The position numbers and the translations under genes were made by a program. 64,000 nucleotides of DNA from Anaerolineae bacterium. GTDB taxonomy: Bacteria; Chloroflexota; Anaerolineae; Aggregatilineales; Phototrophicaceae. Location of the stretch: contig JAJEBY010000003.1 of assembly GCA_022822305.1 (NCBI GenBank), forward strand, positions 434,001-498,000. The letters are read 5' to 3'. Under the pieces are notes generated by a model. That model was not told the origin of the DNA and made no database searches. It saw only the letters and a list, made by a program, of their open reading frames with translations. Positions 24,549-33,981 of this stretch are shown piece after piece (the stretch's first letter is position 1; every line of letters starts with the position of its first letter).

Positions 24549-25309
24549 CGCGTCGTCCCTCGCTGTCGCCCACCCGCTTCACCGCCGTCGCTGAACAAGA
24601 TGCTCTCGTCAATCCACTCGCCGTCATCCGTCACCAGCGACTGCCCTTCTCGTATGCGCTCAAGGTCGACCGTCGCGCCCGCACCATCAGCGGCGGACGT
24701 AAATATCTGCTGTCGCGCGCGCCGCCGGTCGCGGACGAGATGCCATTGACGCTCGATCTCGCTTTCGATTTTGAGCGCGCGCCCAGCCGGATTACGCCCA
24801 TGCACGAAGAAATACCGCAGCCAGTGCGCCAGAAAGGCGATTCCCCAGATCTGCGTGATATGGATCAGATCCTGCATATACCACATGCCGCCGTCCAAGC
24901 TGACGCGCTCCAGCCACCAAAGGGAGAGAAACGGCAGCATGACCAGCAGATGCGCGACCACCAATCGGCGTGCCTTGAAGCGTTTGGCGACGCGATCTTC
25001 GATCAGCAGCGCTTCATCATCATCGAGTGCCCCGAGCTCGTCATAGCGATCCAGTTCCTCATCGATGGCTTGAGCGCGTTTGCGCAAACCGGTTCCGCAC
25101 TGATAGTAATAGCGTAAGGCATTCAGCAGCAGCGGTATCGTCCAAAAACCGCCAAACAATGCCAAATCACGCAATTCCCACCAAGGCGTGCTGATGTATA
25201 CGATGGCGATCACCAGCACATAAACCAGCGCGTGCAGCATCAAATCGCGCCGACCGGCCAGGCGCTTCTCGATGCGATGCCGAATGAGTTCTTCCTGCGT
25301 CGATGTCAT
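24545..25309 (-). CDS. Tandem 2TM-domain membrane protein
   Basis: A 254-residue paralogue of the next gene. Module 1: E-L-I-R-H-R-I-E-K-R-L-A-G-R, two membrane segments and Y-Y-Y-Q-C-G-T-G-L-R-K-R. Module 2 from ~110: A-K-R-F-K-A-R-R-L-V-V-A-H-L-L-V-M-L-P-F-L and L-R-Y-F-F-V-H-G-R-N-P-A-G. The first module is very like the 2TM domain fused to the kinase encoded upstream. Translational coupling to the downstream gene (4-base overlap) and 35-base spacing to the kinase argue for one operon. Role unknown; a substrate or partner of the kinase is possible. Confidence 0.82.
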   Translation of the reverse strand: MTSTQEELIRHRIEKRLAGRRDLMLHALVYVLVIAIVYISTPWWELRDLALFGGFWTIPLLLNALRYYYQCGTGLRKRAQAIDEELDRYDELGALDDDEALLIEDRVAKRFKARRLVVAHLLVMLPFLSLWWLERVSLDGGMWYMQDLIHITQIWGIAFLAHWLRYFFVHGRNPAGRALKIESEIERQWHLVRDRRRARQQIFTSAADGAGATVDLERIREGQSLVTDDGEWIDESILFSDGGEAGGRQRGTTR

Positions 25310-25344
25310 GGTCGCCCTAATGTCGCGCCCGCAATCCCGTTTGT

Positions 25345-26853
25345 CTAGACGTAGCGCTGCTCGCCGGTGTTTTCGTCCCGGTCGATTTCCTGAACAAAGC
25401 TGTCGCTCAGCTCGCCGTCATCATTGAGCCGCACGCGGCGCTCGCCAATGTCGTCAATATCCAGGACCTCCTCACTATCATAATCAAACTGGCCCCGTTT
25501 TCCCTTGTCACGCCGGGATATCCTCATCCGCCGCGTGATTTCACTGGCGACCTCGGCTTCGCCTTGATCAGCGCCGCGCCCGTGTTTGTAATAGTAATCG
25601 ATGTATTGGCTCATAATGCCGATGCCCCAAGGCAGGCTGACAAAGATCGGCCAGGGGAATCCACCGCGGGCGGCGACCCAAATGATCCAGAGCATGAGAT
25701 TTATCGACAGATATACGGCCAGATGCTGGAGAAATTCACTGCGGGCTTTGAGTTTCTTTTGAACGCGGCGGCGGATCAATTCTTCCGGCGTCGGCGACGG
25801 GACATGCTTCTTCTTGCGCGAAAACTGATCGGTGATTCGCGCGACAAAATTGGCGCCCGCGCGCAGCGACTCATCGAGTTTGTCTCCCAGGTCGCTCATC
25901 TTGTCGTCCGCAGGCGTCCACAGGTCGTCCTGCGCGGGACCGGGATCAAATCGGTCGCGGGTCGGCCGGGCGCGCGCCGCATTGGGCATATCGTTGCTGA
26001 GCATGGGCGGCAAACCGTGGATACCCGATTCCGTCAGCGCCCGCCCAAAGTCGTTCATCAGCGCCGTCGCCGTCTGATAACGTTGCCCCGGCGACTTCTC
26101 CAGCTCCCTTAGCAGCACATCATCCACCGCCGCGCCCAGTTCGGGATTGATATGACTCGGCGACGTCGGCGGCGTATAGATATGTTCGTGCACGATGGCA
26201 TAGGGGGTATCGCCGCTGAAGGGCAGCCGCCCCAGCAGCAATTCATACAGGATGATGCCGAAGGAATAGACATCGGTCGCCGGCGTGAGGTCGCGTTCGC
26301 CCTTGGCTTGTTCCGGCGAAATATACCACGGCGTGCCCAGCATCAGATCATGGCTGATTGTGGAATCGCCGACTTGGGCGATGCGCGCCAGGCCGAAGTC
26401 GCTGATATAGGGCAAGTCGCGCTCGTCAATCAGCACATTCGACGGTTTGATATCACGATGCAAGACGCCTTTCTCGTGCGCGTATGTCAAGGCGTCCGCC
26501 AGCATGGTCATCATGCCGGTGATCTCGGGCAGGGTGATGCCGCGCTTGATGAGACGCCGTTTCAGCGTGCCGCCCTCGATGTGCTTCATCACGAAATAGG
26601 GCTGTTTATCGAATTCGGCGTAATCGTAGATGGGCACGATATGCGGATGTTCAAGCCGCGCCACGATGCGCGCCTCGCGTTGGAAGCGCTCCAAAAACGT
26701 CTCGTCGCGGGCGAAGGATTCGTGCATGATCTTGATGGCGACGTGGCGGTCGAGCCGTTCGTGATAGGCTTGATACACGGTCGCCATGCCGCCGCTGCCG
26801 ATCTGCGACACAATCTCATAATCGGCGATGCGGTCACCCGGATTCAAGATCAT
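25345..26853 (-). CDS. Hanks-type Ser/Thr protein kinase fused to a 2TM membrane domain
   Basis: About 502 residues from the ATG at 26853; a TTG 12 bases upstream is the alternative. Kinase domain ~1-265: glycine loop I-G-S-G-G-M-A-T-V, ATP-binding Lys in VAIKIM, catalytic VLHRDIKPSN, metal-binding DFG (ISDFGLAR), and the S-P-E-Q variant of APE; an active kinase. A ~95-residue charged linker leads to a 2TM domain (~360-440: E-E-L-I-R-R-R-V-Q-K-K-L-K-A-R, two TMs, Y-Y-Y-K-H-G-R-G). Unusually for bacterial kinases there is no extracytoplasmic PASTA or sensor domain; the same 2TM module makes up the two proteins encoded next. First gene of the five-gene block. Confidence 0.92.
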   Translation of the reverse strand: MILNPGDRIADYEIVSQIGSGGMATVYQAYHERLDRHVAIKIMHESFARDETFLERFQREARIVARLEHPHIVPIYDYAEFDKQPYFVMKHIEGGTLKRRLIKRGITLPEITGMMTMLADALTYAHEKGVLHRDIKPSNVLIDERDLPYISDFGLARIAQVGDSTISHDLMLGTPWYISPEQAKGERDLTPATDVYSFGIILYELLLGRLPFSGDTPYAIVHEHIYTPPTSPSHINPELGAAVDDVLLRELEKSPGQRYQTATALMNDFGRALTESGIHGLPPMLSNDMPNAARARPTRDRFDPGPAQDDLWTPADDKMSDLGDKLDESLRAGANFVARITDQFSRKKKHVPSPTPEELIRRRVQKKLKARSEFLQHLAVYLSINLMLWIIWVAARGGFPWPIFVSLPWGIGIMSQYIDYYYKHGRGADQGEAEVASEITRRMRISRRDKGKRGQFDYDSEEVLDIDDIGERRVRLNDDGELSDSFVQEIDRDENTGEQRYV

Positions 26854-27037
26854 TCGATAATCCAAACAGACGTCGGCGATTCAAGCGGAGCTCGATGCCG
26901 CAACCGACCAAGATTGTAGCACACCAAAAGCCGACTCCTCGCGGCGTTGAATCCCGTGGAGATGACTATCCAATGAGAAGTCTTCGGTTGAACAGGTTTA
27001 CGCATCTGCGCGTCGACGGTTGCGCGCGCGAATGACC

Positions 27038-28006
27038 TCAACTCGTGCCAAATGTGAGACCGAGCTCGTTCAGCCAGCGACGATAGGCGATGGCGGTTTT
27101 GTCGCTGCGCAGGTGCAGCTCGGCCTGCAGGTCCAGCGGCAGCAGCTCCGGCCGCTGCGATTGCACGATGGGCAAGTCTTGATAAGCGATCTCGTCTTGA
27201 AAAGCGCGCAAGACCTCGTCCGCGCTGTCGGTCTGCGTCATCACCATCCACATCCACATCAGCGATTTGACCTCTTCAATGGGCGTGACCATCAGCAGGA
27301 TGGCGAATTTCTCGGCGGCTTCCTTGCGGAAATACGCCACCAGGGGACGATAAACCTTGTAGGTGTAAGACACCCAGTTGGGCACATGCGATCCATCGGG
27401 ATTAGGCTGGAAGATACGGATATCTGACGCCGTGATGCCGTTCTCGTCCGTGATCACGTCGTAATCGGGAATCTCCGGGCGTTCCTGTACGCCGAGGATA
27501 TTCTCGTGCACGAAGGGGAAATGCGCGACATCGAGGAAATTCTCCACCATGCGCGGTCCGGCCGCCTGAAATTCGTAGGCGCCGCAGAGGATTTTGCGGT
27601 AACTGTCGTCGGCCCATTCTTCAAATTCGGGGATGCCATACGCCGGCTCGCCCAGGCAGACCCAAACCATAGCGTAGGCGACAGTCGCGCGATAGGTGAA
27701 TGCGCGGGCTTTGGCCGGCGGTTTCTGCTCGGGATGGGCCGGGATATCGACGCAGCCGCCATCGGCATCATAGGTCCAGCCGTGGTAGGGGCATTGCAAG
27801 GTATAGTCGTCGAGCACCTTGCCCAGCGACAGCCGCGTCCCGCGGTGCACGCAGAGGTCTTTCCAGGCGCGGATCTGATCGCCCGAGCGCCAAATGACGA
27901 TGTCCTCGCCCAAAACGCGCGCGCCGACCACATTATTCGATTCCTCCAATTGCGCAACGGGCAGAACGCAATGCCAGTCATTGAGCAGAATCGGATCGTC
28001 GATCAT
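27038..28006 (-). CDS. Rieske-type non-heme iron oxygenase, alpha subunit
   Basis: A 322-residue protein. The Rieske [2Fe-2S] ligands are Cys52-x-His54 (CVHRG) and Cys72-x2-His75 (CPYHGW). The catalytic mononuclear iron site is N-x2-D-x2-H-x4-H: Asn156, Asp159, His162, His167 (ENFLDVAHFPFVHE). It belongs to the ring-hydroxylating/O-demethylating group (VanA-like size); the substrate is unknown and no reductase gene is adjacent. A strong AGGAGG precedes the ATG and a TATAAT (28044-28039) lies just upstream, in the spacer shared with the divergent SDR gene. Confidence 0.92.
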   Translation of the reverse strand: MIDDPILLNDWHCVLPVAQLEESNNVVGARVLGEDIVIWRSGDQIRAWKDLCVHRGTRLSLGKVLDDYTLQCPYHGWTYDADGGCVDIPAHPEQKPPAKARAFTYRATVAYAMVWVCLGEPAYGIPEFEEWADDSYRKILCGAYEFQAAGPRMVENFLDVAHFPFVHENILGVQERPEIPDYDVITDENGITASDIRIFQPNPDGSHVPNWVSYTYKVYRPLVAYFRKEAAEKFAILLMVTPIEEVKSLMWMWMVMTQTDSADEVLRAFQDEIAYQDLPIVQSQRPELLPLDLQAELHLRSDKTAIAYRRWLNELGLTFGTS

Positions 28007-28128
28007 GGATCCTCCTCCCCAATCTCGATTTTGGCGGGATTATAGCACAAGGCTTGATGCTTACGCTCGGCGTGAACATCCAGTACGATAGCTTCGAGAA
28101 TTGCTGTTGTAGGCAGGAGGGTAGCGTA

Positions 28129-28890
28129 ATGGGATCGCTGGACAACAAGGTCGCACTGGTGACGGGCGCGGCATCGGGCATCGGGCGGGAAAGCGCGCTG
28201 GCCCTGGCGCAGGAGGGCGCGGCCGTCTGCGTCTCGGATATCGATGCTGCGGGAGGAGAAGCCACGGCTCAGACCATCGCCGACGGGGGCGGCAGCGCCA
28301 TCTTCGTACGCTGCGATGTGACCAGCGGCGATGACGTTCGAGCTATGGTCGCGGCCACGCTGGAGGCCTTCGGCCGACTTGACGCGGCGGTCAACAATGC
28401 CGGCATCGCTGGCAGTTTTGATCATCGCCTGCACGAGGCCGGCGACGAGCTTTTCGAGCGCGTGATCGCGGTCAACTTGCGCGGCGTCTGGCTGTGCATG
28501 AAAGCCGAATTGGAGGCGATGCTCGCGGGCGGCGGAGGCGCGATCGTCAATATTGCGTCCGTGGCCGGATTGATTGGCGCGCCCAAGGCGGCGGCTTATA
28601 CGGCCAGCAAACATGGCGTCATCGGCATCACCCGAGCGACCGCAGTCGAATACGCCAAACGTGGCATCCGCATCAATGCCGTCTGCCCCGCCTATACCGA
28701 TACCGCGATGGTGCAGGATGCCATTGCCCTGAACCCGCTGATGGCGCCGATCATGGCGCGAGCAATCCCGATGGGACGGCTGGGTCAACCCGGCGAAGTC
28801 GCAGACGCGGTGACCTGGCTGTGTTCGGCGGCGTCGAGCTTCGTGACCGGGCATGCATTGGTTCTGGATGGCGGTTTGACGGCGACGTGA
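28129..28890 (+). CDS. Short-chain dehydrogenase/reductase (classical SDR)
   Basis: 253 residues from the ATG at 28129, which has a perfect AGGAGG (28115-28120) 8 bases before it; the frame's earlier start at 28054 is not used. Rossmann motif T-G-A-A-S-G-I-G (12-19), N-N-A-G, catalytic Ser in NIASVAG, and Y-T-A-S-K (Tyr-x3-Lys). Asp in V-S-D-I-D at the end of strand 2 suggests NAD over NADP. The closing L-D-G-G is typical. Substrate unknown; divergent pairing with the Rieske oxygenase suggests a shared catabolic route, but this is inference. Confidence 0.92.
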   Translation: MGSLDNKVALVTGAASGIGRESALALAQEGAAVCVSDIDAAGGEATAQTIADGGGSAIFVRCDVTSGDDVRAMVAATLEAFGRLDAAVNNAGIAGSFDHRLHEAGDELFERVIAVNLRGVWLCMKAELEAMLAGGGGAIVNIASVAGLIGAPKAAAYTASKHGVIGITRATAVEYAKRGIRINAVCPAYTDTAMVQDAIALNPLMAPIMARAIPMGRLGQPGEVADAVTWLCSAASSFVTGHALVLDGGLTAT

Positions 28891-29207
28891 GCCGAGCGCG
28901 GTTGCGTTGACAGCTTGTGTCGAGCATTTAAGCTTGGTTGGCGAGGATATCTAGTCAAGGTTCTTTACAGACGGCGACATGGCTACGATGCGCGCATCTA
29001 CACTTGAGATCATCCACCCGCACATGCGCATGCGCTAAATGGAGAAGAGTCTTTAAGAATAGACTTGAAGACGTTTGAAGTCGAAAATAATCGCGGATTC
29101 ACAACAAGAGAAATTAGACAGATTCGACAAGTCATCTTTGAACACCAAGAACTGCTTTTCACAAAGTGGGATGAGATTCACAGGTTTAGATAGAGCTAAC
29201 AGTAGCG
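28891..29207. other. Intergenic region after the SDR gene
   Basis: 317 bases. It contains a perfect 12-base palindrome GATGCGCGCATC (28987-28998) and an AGTCT...AGACT inverted pair near 29048-29066 with no T-run. The second half is AT-richer. A TTGACA near 28907 has no matching -10. I see no gene. Confidence 0.45.
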
Positions 29208-29546
29208 ATGGCACGAGACAAGAACATTTCCAAGAAGCCAGTAATTCACGATACGCGCAACGAGCCGCAAGGCGTCAGCTTTACCGGCACGCGCGTCATG
29301 ATTGGCTTGGCCGATGGCAGAATTATCGGTGTCCCTCTGCATTTCTTCCCCTTGCTGGAGGCAGCGAGCGCCGAAGAGCGCCAGAACTACCAATTGGGTA
29401 GCTGCGACGTATATTGGGAAGATATCGACGACGGCATAGACTTGACGGCCATGCTTTCCGGCCTCTATCTTGAAACCTGTCGGGAATACAAGGAGCGCTT
29501 GCAAGGTCTTATCGCCGAACGCAAGGCGAAAGCCGCAACTACTTAA
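29208..29546 (+). CDS. DUF2442 domain protein
   Basis: A 112-residue protein whose core matches DUF2442: L-A-D-G-R-I-I-G-V-P-L-H-F-F-P-L-L, A-S-A-E-E-R-Q-N-Y, V-Y-W-E-D-I-D-D-G-I-D-L-T-A-M-L. DUF2442 genes often pair with a DUF4160 gene in toxin-antitoxin-like modules; no DUF4160 reading frame is present on either side, so this copy is a solitary one. An N-terminal extension of ~20 basic residues precedes the domain. No SD before the ATG. It converges with the DUF58 gene and overlaps its end by 8 bases. Confidence 0.8.
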   Translation: MARDKNISKKPVIHDTRNEPQGVSFTGTRVMIGLADGRIIGVPLHFFPLLEAASAEERQNYQLGSCDVYWEDIDDGIDLTAMLSGLYLETCREYKERLQGLIAERKAKAATT

Positions 29547-30459
29547 CCAATCCCGCGCGCCGCAGATCAGACAAGATGACTCGTTCCCAGGGCGTATCCG
29601 TGCGCAGCGGGAAGTAGTGCGCGCCGCGCCGCAGGCACTCCTCGCGGATTTCCGCGCGCCAGGCCGCCAAACGCCCCTGATAGATATCACGCAACGACGC
29701 ATCCACGGTGACCTCTTGCGCGGCGCCGGTCTCGACATCGATCAGGCGTAAATCACCGGCCAAGCCGGGCGTCAATTCTTCCGGCGCCAGCACATGCAAA
29801 ATCACGACCTCGTGCCCCCGGCTCAACAGCGCGTTCAACCCTTCGATATACCCCGTCGGCGAAAACATGTCGCTGATAATCAGGGTCCAACCGGGGCGGC
29901 GCGCGCGGCGCGCGTAATCCTGGAGCATGATGTTCAGATCGGTGATGCCATCAGCGTTGACGTCTTCGATGAAGCGCAGCATCGCCATGCCTCGCGCCCG
30001 GCCCCGCACGGGACCGAATGTCGAGCTGCCTCCGTCGTTGATGGCGGAGAGCATCAGCCGGTCATTGCTCGATAAAGCGATATATGCCAGGCCGGCCAGG
30101 ATGCGTTTGGCGTACAACAGCTTTTGTCGGTCGATCTCGCTATCCGGCGGGAAGTCCATGCTGGCGGAGGCATCCAGCAGCAAGTGTACCGACAGGTCTT
30201 CCTCGTCCTCCAACAGCTTGATATAGGGGCGCTCCAGACGCGCGTAGATATTCCAGTCCATTTGGCGCAAGTCATCGCCCGGCACATAGTTGCGGTAGTC
30301 GGCGAACTCAATGCTGCTGCCGCGCTTGATCGAGCGGCGGTCGCCTTTCATCGCGCCAACGCGCACTTTCTTGGCGTCCAGCGCCAGCGGATCCAGGCGG
30401 CGCCGAATGGATTCCGGCAGCAGCGCCGGTCTTGACGGTGAAGATTGAGACATGGCCAT
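29539..30459 (-). CDS. DUF58 domain protein
   Basis: A 306-residue protein with the DUF58 signature: R-x-G-S-S-I-E-F-A-D-Y-R-N-Y-V-P-G-D-D-L-R-Q-M-D-W then I-Y-A-R-L-E-R-P-Y-I-K, and a vWA-like strand V-H-L-L-L-D-A-S-A-S-M-D with the MIDAS D-x-S-x-S. DUF58 proteins usually work with a MoxR AAA+ ATPase; none is encoded in the window. No membrane segment is visible, unlike longer DUF58 forms. ATG at 30459 or the second ATG 6 bases in. Confidence 0.88.
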   Translation of the reverse strand: MAMSQSSPSRPALLPESIRRRLDPLALDAKKVRVGAMKGDRRSIKRGSSIEFADYRNYVPGDDLRQMDWNIYARLERPYIKLLEDEEDLSVHLLLDASASMDFPPDSEIDRQKLLYAKRILAGLAYIALSSNDRLMLSAINDGGSSTFGPVRGRARGMAMLRFIEDVNADGITDLNIMLQDYARRARRPGWTLIISDMFSPTGYIEGLNALLSRGHEVVILHVLAPEELTPGLAGDLRLIDVETGAAQEVTVDASLRDIYQGRLAAWRAEIREECLRRGAHYFPLRTDTPWERVILSDLRRAGLVK

Positions 30460-30516
30460 TCGCTATACCATCATCATGTCGTTTGCAGCTTGACACTCGC
30501 GGACGGCCGCACAAGT

Positions 30517-31065
30517 TCAGCCCCGATGACCATTGTCGTCATCAACAGAAGCGGCCTGGCTTTGCCCCGTATCGCTATCAGAATCGCTTTCGGGATCGTC
30601 AATCTCATCCGCATCGTCCTCGAATTCAAAATCGAGAGTGGCAATTTGCCGGCCGCGGAATACCTTGTCTTGTTCGACAAATCCCAAGCGCTCAAAGAGC
30701 CGGCGCGCGGTTTCGTTGTTCGGCTTGTACCGCACGATGACCATTTCGCTGTTGTCGAAGTCATGAATCATGTCGATCAAGCGGTCGGCGACGGCATAGC
30801 CGTAACCTTGTCCCTGATAGGCTTCGCCGATCGTCAGTCGTTCGATGATCCACTGCGACGGATTATCGGCATTAACCAGCATCACATAGCCGATGGGCGC
30901 GTCGCCGACATCAATGCGATAGGTGGTCACGGCAGGATGGCGCGTTTGCAGGTACGTAATCAGCAGATTCTTGGTGAAGCGCCGCTGCTCCCGTTTGACG
31001 CGGATTCTGCCCAGCGCGAAAATCTCGCCCAGCGCTTTGACCTCGGTCAGCTCGAATTCAGGCAT
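30517..31065 (-). CDS. GNAT-family N-acetyltransferase
   Basis: A 182-residue protein. Strand 4/helix 3 pyrophosphate loop I-G-E-A-Y-Q-G-Q-G-Y-G-Y-A (~98-110), strand 5 E-M-V-I-V-R-Y-K and R-R-L-F-E-R-L-G-F-V (~140-150) are standard GNAT motifs. A very acidic C-terminal tail (D-D-A-D-E-I-D-D-P-E-S-D-S-D-S-D) follows. Acceptor unknown. Its ATG shares a base with the stop of the upstream dehydrogenase (TGATG), so translation is coupled. Confidence 0.85.
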   Translation of the reverse strand: MPEFELTEVKALGEIFALGRIRVKREQRRFTKNLLITYLQTRHPAVTTYRIDVGDAPIGYVMLVNADNPSQWIIERLTIGEAYQGQGYGYAVADRLIDMIHDFDNSEMVIVRYKPNNETARRLFERLGFVEQDKVFRGRQIATLDFEFEDDADEIDDPESDSDSDTGQSQAASVDDDNGHRG

Positions 31066-33920
31066 CAGGCTTGCCGCTCCGTCAACTCAACTTCCCCCAG
31101 GGCCGCCAGCACAATTTCAAGCGGATGTCTGGCGCTGAAACCGGCATCGTCAATCTGGGCGCGGCAAGACGTGCCCGGCGCGGCGATGATGGCGTCGCTG
31201 TTGGCGCGAATGGCCGGCAAGAGGCGATCCTCGGCGATTTTCATACTCAACTCGTGATGCTCGTATCCAAAGCTGCCCGCCATACCGCAACAGCCGGTAT
31301 TCATCTCCGTCACCTCGGCGCCAGGGATGCAGCGCAACAACCTGAGCGTATCCGCCGTGCCCCAGAGCGCCTTCTGGTGGCAATGCCCATGCAATAGTAT
31401 CCGAGGCGCGTCCGCTTGCCAAGCGAGGGCATGGGCGCGGCGCGCCATTTTGTCCGCGAAGAAGGCTTCCATGCTATAACAGCGCTGCGACAGTTGGCGC
31501 GCGGCGGATTGCAAGTCCGATTCCAAAAGATCGGGATAATCATCGGTGAAGGCGCTTTGGCAGCTGGGTTCAATGAAGAGATAAGGCGCATCCGTCGCCT
31601 CTCGAATCAAGCCCCGCACATTGGCGTTTGCCATGGCTTTGGCCCTATCCAGCAGCCCCTTGCTGATGGCGGGCCGCCCACAGCAGCCCTCGCCCGGCAG
31701 CCGCTGAACGTTGATATTCAGTCCCATGACCTTGGCCAATTGCAGGACGGCCTTGCCGATCTCCGGGTGATGCCATTCGGTGAAGGTATCAATGATCAAA
31801 ACGGCATCGGCTTGGGTGTGACGCGTATAATGATCGGCGGAGAATGCGCGTGCGGCGTATCTCGGCAAGGGCCGCGTCGTGGGCAAGCCGAGCAGACCCG
31901 CGCCCAACGCGCCCAGCGGGCTGCTGAGCATGGCGTTGCTCAAACCGGGAAAGCGGCCGGCCAGTCGATTGACGCGATGGACATTGCCGAAGATCCGCGT
32001 CGCCAGCGGAATGCCGTGCTTGTCGTGCCATACAGCCTGGAATTCCGATTTCAGCTTGGCGACATCGACCGATGATGGACATTCGCTGGCGCAGGCCTTG
32101 CACGAGAGGCAGAGGTCGAAGACGTCCTTAACGGCGGGATTGCCCAGGTCATCGGGCAGGACGCCGCTGATCGCCGCGCGCAAGGCATTGGCCCGACCGC
32201 GCGTGGAATGCGCTTCGTCGAGCGTGGCCTGATAGGAGGGGCACATCGTGCCGGCGCCCTCTTTGCGACAAACGCCCGCGCCGTTGCACATTTCAATCGC
32301 GCCATTGAAGCCATTATCGGCCGTCCAATCGAAGCGCGTTTTAACATTGATCGCTTGATAATCGGGCGTATAACGCAGCAGTTCGGCGCTGTCCATTGGC
32401 GGCGCATCGATTATTTTGCCCGGATTCATCATGTTGTCGGGATCAAAAGCGCGTTTGACCTGACGGAAGGCATCTATCAGCTCCGGCCCGAACAGGTATT
32501 CGCTGTATTCTCCGCGCGCCAAGCCCTGTCCATGCTCGCCGGTGATCGTGCCTTGATACTTCTTCACCGTGGCGGCCACGGCGTCGGCGATCTCCCGATA
32601 TTGTTCGCGTCCCTTCAGCGTCTTCAGATTGATCAGCGGGCGGACATGCAGGCAGCCGGCGCTGGCGTGGGCATAAATGGCATAGCTGGTGTCGTTGTCG
32701 TGGATGATGCGCTCGACATCGGCGATGTAATCGGCCAGCTTCTCCACCGGCACGGCGGCGTCTTCGATGAAGGGGATGGGTTTGGCGGCATCGCGATCGC
32801 TCATGATCAGTCCCAGGCCGACCTTGCGGACGGTCCAGACATCGTCTTGCTGTTTTGGAGTTGACGCTACAGTTACGGTTCCGCGATAACCCAGTCGCTG
32901 GAGACGGCTCTTGAGGTCGCTGACTTTCGCGTCCAGTTCAGATGCGGCGCCGACAAATTCGACCAACAGAATCGCGGCCGGGTCGCCATCGACGAATGTC
33001 AGACGATCGCGATAACCGGGGGCTGCGCGCGTTTTGTCGAGCAGGAATCTGTCCATCAATTCGATAGCCGCCGGATCCAGCTCAAGGATGCGCGGCGTGG
33101 CTTCCAGCGACTGACGCAGGCTGTCGAAGTGTACGAGCGCCAGCCGTTTGTTCTCGATTTTCGGCCGTTCGACCAGCCGCAGCTCGGCGCGGACGACGCT
33201 GGCCAATGTGCCTTCGGAACCGCAGAGCAGCCAATTCAGATTGACATCGTCAGGATCAATTTTGTCAAGCGCGTACCCGGCGACCGTGCGCCAGGTTCGC
33301 GGATAGCGGGCTGTAATCTCCGTCGCGCGCTCCGTCGCCAGATTGCTCACGAGCGCGCGCAGACGATTGAGCGACGCCGTCGATTGATCCAGCCAGACCA
33401 GTTCGCCGCTGGCCAATACCACTTGCAGCCGCTGGACATGGTCCGCGGTCATGCCATATCGGATGCTATGAGCGCCGGTGGCGTTATTGCCGACGACCCC
33501 GCCGATAGCCGCGCGTTCGGCGCTGGCCGGATCGGGACCAAACATCAGATTTAGCGGCGCCAGCTGGGCATTGAGATTGCCCAGGATCAAGCCCGGCTCG
33601 ACATCGACTGTGCCCGCCTCGGCATTGATCCCGCGCAAGCGGCGCATGTGACGCGTGAAATCCATGATGACCGCTTCGCCAACGGCCTGCCCGGCCAAGG
33701 CGCTGCCTCCCCCGCGCGGCAGCACCGGCACGCCATGCTTGCGGGCGCATTCATGAATGGCCACTACATCATCGGCGTGACGGGGAAAAGTCACCGCCAG
33801 CGGCATGATCTGATAATTGCTGGCATCGGTGCTGTAGAGCACGCGCGTCATCCGGTCAGCGGCGGCTTGGTCGCTTCCGATGGCGGCGCGGAGATCGTGC
33901 GTCAATTCGTCGATTTGCAT
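31065..33920 (-). CDS. Fused FAD-dependent D-2-hydroxyacid dehydrogenase / Fe-S / CCG-domain oxidoreductase
   Basis: A 951-residue GlcD-GlpC-type fusion. Residues ~35-250: FAD-binding type 4 domain (V-L-P-R-G-G-G-S-A-L-A-G-Q-A, I-G-G-V-V-G-N-N-A-T-G-A-H). ~270-530: FAD-oxidase C domain with G-T-I-T-G-E-H-G-Q-G. ~545-640: iron-sulfur part, CNGAGVCRKE...CPSY and CLSCKACASECP, two 4Fe-4S sites. ~700-950: two CCG motifs (E-G-C-C-G-R-P, N-T-G-C-C-G-M-A). It probably oxidises a D-2-hydroxyacid (lactate, glycolate or 2-hydroxyglutarate type) and passes electrons to the quinone pool. No membrane segment. Start ATG with no clear SD. Confidence 0.9.
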   Translation of the reverse strand: MQIDELTHDLRAAIGSDQAAADRMTRVLYSTDASNYQIMPLAVTFPRHADDVVAIHECARKHGVPVLPRGGGSALAGQAVGEAVIMDFTRHMRRLRGINAEAGTVDVEPGLILGNLNAQLAPLNLMFGPDPASAERAAIGGVVGNNATGAHSIRYGMTADHVQRLQVVLASGELVWLDQSTASLNRLRALVSNLATERATEITARYPRTWRTVAGYALDKIDPDDVNLNWLLCGSEGTLASVVRAELRLVERPKIENKRLALVHFDSLRQSLEATPRILELDPAAIELMDRFLLDKTRAAPGYRDRLTFVDGDPAAILLVEFVGAASELDAKVSDLKSRLQRLGYRGTVTVASTPKQQDDVWTVRKVGLGLIMSDRDAAKPIPFIEDAAVPVEKLADYIADVERIIHDNDTSYAIYAHASAGCLHVRPLINLKTLKGREQYREIADAVAATVKKYQGTITGEHGQGLARGEYSEYLFGPELIDAFRQVKRAFDPDNMMNPGKIIDAPPMDSAELLRYTPDYQAINVKTRFDWTADNGFNGAIEMCNGAGVCRKEGAGTMCPSYQATLDEAHSTRGRANALRAAISGVLPDDLGNPAVKDVFDLCLSCKACASECPSSVDVAKLKSEFQAVWHDKHGIPLATRIFGNVHRVNRLAGRFPGLSNAMLSSPLGALGAGLLGLPTTRPLPRYAARAFSADHYTRHTQADAVLIIDTFTEWHHPEIGKAVLQLAKVMGLNINVQRLPGEGCCGRPAISKGLLDRAKAMANANVRGLIREATDAPYLFIEPSCQSAFTDDYPDLLESDLQSAARQLSQRCYSMEAFFADKMARRAHALAWQADAPRILLHGHCHQKALWGTADTLRLLRCIPGAEVTEMNTGCCGMAGSFGYEHHELSMKIAEDRLLPAIRANSDAIIAAPGTSCRAQIDDAGFSARHPLEIVLAALGEVELTERQA

Positions 33921-33981
33921 GGGCGCGCTATGGCTTCCAAACCCGAACGGTGACGAAGATTGTAACGATTTTGAGCGGGAA

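Noticed and set aside
29075-29401. Possible partner gene for DUF2442 upstream
   Set aside because: The frame overlaps DUF2442 and shows no DUF4160 motifs, so a toxin-antitoxin pair is not supported.
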